This document shows positions 42,111-44,420 of a stretch of DNA of 44,420 nucleotides, one piece after another; position 1 is the stretch's first letter; the number at the start of each line of letters is the position of its first letter. A model generated the notes under the pieces. The model was not told the origin of the DNA, did no database searches, and saw only the letters and a program-made list of their open reading frames with translations. Position numbers and translations under genes: made by a program. This DNA comes from Fragilariopsis cylindrus CCMP1102 (lineage: Eukaryota > Bacillariophyta > Bacillariophyceae > Bacillariales > Bacillariaceae), in contig FMBT01000574.1 in NCBI GenBank assembly GCA_900095095.1, positions 1 through 44,420 of the forward strand, read 5' to 3'.

Positions 42111-43183
42111 AACGAAACGACGAATATGAGACGGTCAGTGGAACTAATTCAATAAGCCAAGGACAGCCACCCCGAATACATCGAATGCGATCAGCACATT
42201 TGTATGAGAGGCAGTAAAAGGCGTGTTATGCAATTGTCCGTAGTAGAAAAGAAGACTTTCCATCATCGCATGTTCTTGTTCTTGATCTTGATCTTGTCCT
42301 TCTTCGTCTCTTCATCTTCTCTGATGTATGTAACGCTATTGATTCGGTCATCGTATTGCCAACCTTCGTCTACTATCGAAATGAGGGATTATTAGTCCAG
42401 TTTTTTTAAAAATAATATTATTGTGTATGGAATAAAAATGAGCTTTATCAATTAAGGCGCATTAATAGGTCCTAATTAATTAACAGCCATTATACACAGA
42501 CCGAAGGCTATTCCAATCATAATCCTCCAGCGTGCGAATTCCACACGATGAGAAACAGTACAGGTACTATTACTTGCCAGGAGTAAGATTACCGTATGCA
42601 TGCATTGATTGCGCGTGAAGAACATTTTTTATGATTTTTTATTTATTGATTTTATTCCCAATGCTGCCAGTACAGTATTTCACAAGAACACAAGATTGAA
42701 ATGTCAACCACTGTAATGTTATGTACAACATGTACTACCGGTAAATTGATAAAGAAGAAAGCTTTATGTATTATTGATACACATACGCTTGTAGCCTTCT
42801 AATCGCCACTTCTATCACTTTCGCAATCGTGTTGGCTAAAGGAAATATAATACAGTCAGGATACCGTAAGGTATTTTATTACTGTGGCTGTGCTGTGCTG
42901 TACTGTGCTATTGTACTGTAATGTAACGGAGATGAACAACCGTATTGAATTACACTTCAAGACTAGTACAACTCACTCTACATCGTCGATCGTCTCTGGT
43001 GTGTGGTTGATTTGATTTGATTTGATTTGATTCATCACCCCATATTTTATTGTGCTTCAGTATTACAAATACACCATATAGGCGAAACGAAAAGTTCCTT
43101 TGCTCTCAACAATAACAATAGCGTGTACTACGACCAACAAACAACAAACATCTTCCTTCTTCGAGTACTACTCAAGAATAGGG
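42111..43183. other. Intergenic upstream of GPCR-like gene
   Basis: No supported gene. A (TTGAT)n tract lies at about 43008-43033, before the GPCR-like start. Short open frames at 42204-42395 and 43027-43242 show no domain. Confidence 0.5.
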
Positions 43184-44365
43184 ATGAGGGACCTACTAGA
43201 AGACGACCAGCAAGTAGACGTAGACGAAGAAGAAATAAATAGCTTAAGTAGTAGACAATTGAAAACAAATGAATGGGTCCCTCGTATTGCCGGTGTCATC
43301 AGTGTCATAAGTGCTTTATGCATGTTAATAATGGCATGGAAAAGACGCGATAGATTATTCCATCGTCTTATTTTAGGTACGCTATATGTATTGTCATGAT
43401 GTTTTTATTGATGTTGTTGTTGCTATTGTTTGATTTTGATATTATTGCTGTTGCGCTTCATTCTATTATTCTAACAACAATAGTATTTCGTCTTACAACA
43501 TCAACAACAACAAAATTGATATAACTTACTACGATTTTTATTTATATTTTCCAGGAATGTCAATCCACTTATTGATTCTAGGAGGATTTCTGATATATGG
43601 AACTGCCGCCATACCGAGAAGTGCCAGTGATGAAGCGTATGGAGCATCGGGGAATATCATTACATGTACCATCCAAGGCTTCTTTTTATATACATGTCTA
43701 ACAACATCAGTATTTTATTATTGTTCACTTTCAGTTTATAGTTATGTAAACGTTATGAATAACCACGATAAAACAAAATATCTGTGGATCGAAAAATACA
43801 TTCATGCAATTGTCCACATATATCCCATCAGTACGGCATTGTATATCTTAAGTACCGAAGGCTTTAATAATGCAGGTTATGGGTATTGTGGTATAGCAAG
43901 TGCTCCTTTGGGTTGTGAAGAATTTGACGATAGTATAGAATGTGAACGAGGTCCAATCACAAATTACAACTTACGAACATTACAATGGATTGGTATCGCA
44001 CCTGATATATTGGTAATTATATTTCCTACTGTTGTTATGATAATTCTGTATTGGACGGTCAAGCAACGGCAATCGGGATTAGTATACTTGCACAGGCAGT
44101 TGCATTTCAATCTTGTATATACCTTGCTGTGATATATGTTGCAACTATACCTTTTCTGGTCGGAAAGGTAATAGAATTGATAGCTAATGGTAAATTGGCG
44201 TATACATTTACTATGTTTGCGGTATTTACTTTTTCTCTATTCGGTTTCTTTACGTTATTGGTATATGTTTACTTCTCGTTACCGCATGAGAGAGAGGATT
44301 CGTCAGATCACGCTGGTCATAAGAGCAACACCAACGACTTATCCACGTATGGATTCAACAAATAA
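43184..44365 (+). CDS. Seven-helix GPCR-like protein, one frame break
   Basis: Exon 1 is 43184-43376, a 178-nt GT-AG intron follows, then exon 2, 43555-44365; about 334 residues. The ATG at 43184 is the first in frame. Seven hydrophobic segments are visible: RIAGVISVISALCMLIM; across the intron HRLILGMSIHLLILGG; CTIQGFFLYTCLTTSVFYYC; a helix near YIHAIVHIYPISTALYIL; DILVIIFPTVVMIILY; CIYLAVIYVATIPFLV; and AYTFTMFAVFTFSLFGFF. Cys at the start of helix 3 and Cys pairs in the second outer loop (YCGI..APLGC) could form the usual disulfide. The layout resembles the cAMP-receptor/GPCR-like proteins expanded in diatoms; the ligand and any G-protein link are unknown, and no DRY motif is seen. One missing base near 44074-44080 breaks the frame between helices 5 and 6. 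Confidence 0.7.
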
Positions 44366-44420
44366 AAATGTCGAGTTCCAATAGATTAATAAGCATGCTG
44401 AGTAAAGATTATAATTTTTA

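Noticed and set aside
1..44420. CRISPR arrays, bacterial operons, rRNA genes
   Set aside because: The tandem repeats lack spacer-repeat organisation, genes have spliceosomal introns, and no rRNA-like stretch was seen.

Overview
This window looks like nuclear DNA of a diatom (photosynthetic stramenopile). It carries a fucoxanthin-chlorophyll/LHC antenna gene whose signal peptide ends in a VAF-AP type plastid motif, two more proteins with diatom-style 'AF' plastid presequences, a DUF6824-type protein and a GT32-like enzyme of kinds I associate with diatoms. GT-AG introns of 78-606 nt interrupt several genes. The DNA is AT-rich, full of microsatellites, and codes long Asn, Gln, Ser and Asp tracts.

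Layout. 1-3.9 kb is repeat-rich and almost gene-free: 369-bp tandem units with G-tracts, a 377-bp higher-order tandem repeat, and a 209-bp duplication of a small basic ORF. 3.9-7.5 kb (minus) is a large transposase-like gene with one intron and one frame break. 7.5-9.8 kb is intergenic and contains a 22-bp perfect hairpin. 9.8-13.8 kb (plus) is a four-exon SPX-MFS phosphate transporter with an exact 309-bp in-frame duplication. 13.9-15.4 kb (minus) is a GT32-type glycosyltransferase. 16.0-16.9 kb is a doubtful low-complexity gene. 18.0-19.35 kb (plus) is a membrane RING protein. 19.4-20.6 kb (minus) is a Q-rich DUF6824-like protein. 21.5-22.2 kb (minus) is the LHC gene. 22.8-24.5 kb (plus) is a conserved-looking plastid membrane protein. 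25.1-27.1 kb (minus) is an AAAP amino-acid transporter. 27.8-30.1 kb (minus) is a thioredoxin-fold/GT14 fusion. 30.5-31.7 kb is a TTAA-flanked non-autonomous DNA transposon. 31.9-35.2 kb (plus) is a ten-exon pentameric ligand-gated ion channel (pLGIC, Cys-loop type). 36.1-37.1 kb (plus) is a DoxX-like plastid protein. 37.5-39.4 kb (minus) is a YqaJ-type nuclease with a membrane/targeting N terminus. 39.9-40.85 kb (plus) is an unknown single-pass protein. 41.06-42.1 kb (minus) is a cytochrome P450 pseudogene. 43.2-44.4 kb (plus) is a seven-helix GPCR-like protein.

The genes are independent, not an operon. Two themes stand out. One is signalling and transport at membranes: pLGIC, GPCR-like protein, amino-acid transporter and SPX-MFS. 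The other is plastid biology: LHC, DoxX-like protein, the 372-residue protein and possibly the YqaJ nuclease. The best candidate for something little described is the pLGIC. All its extracellular and membrane signatures survive splicing, and a Cys-rich extracellular domain precedes the ligand-binding domain.

Caveat: seven genes contain about twelve single-nucleotide frame breaks, mostly at A/T runs. Either the assembly has residual indel errors or these alleles are decayed. Other genes (SPX-MFS, pLGIC, LHC, DoxX-like, RING) read cleanly. All family assignments come from motif recognition by eye; no database search was run.
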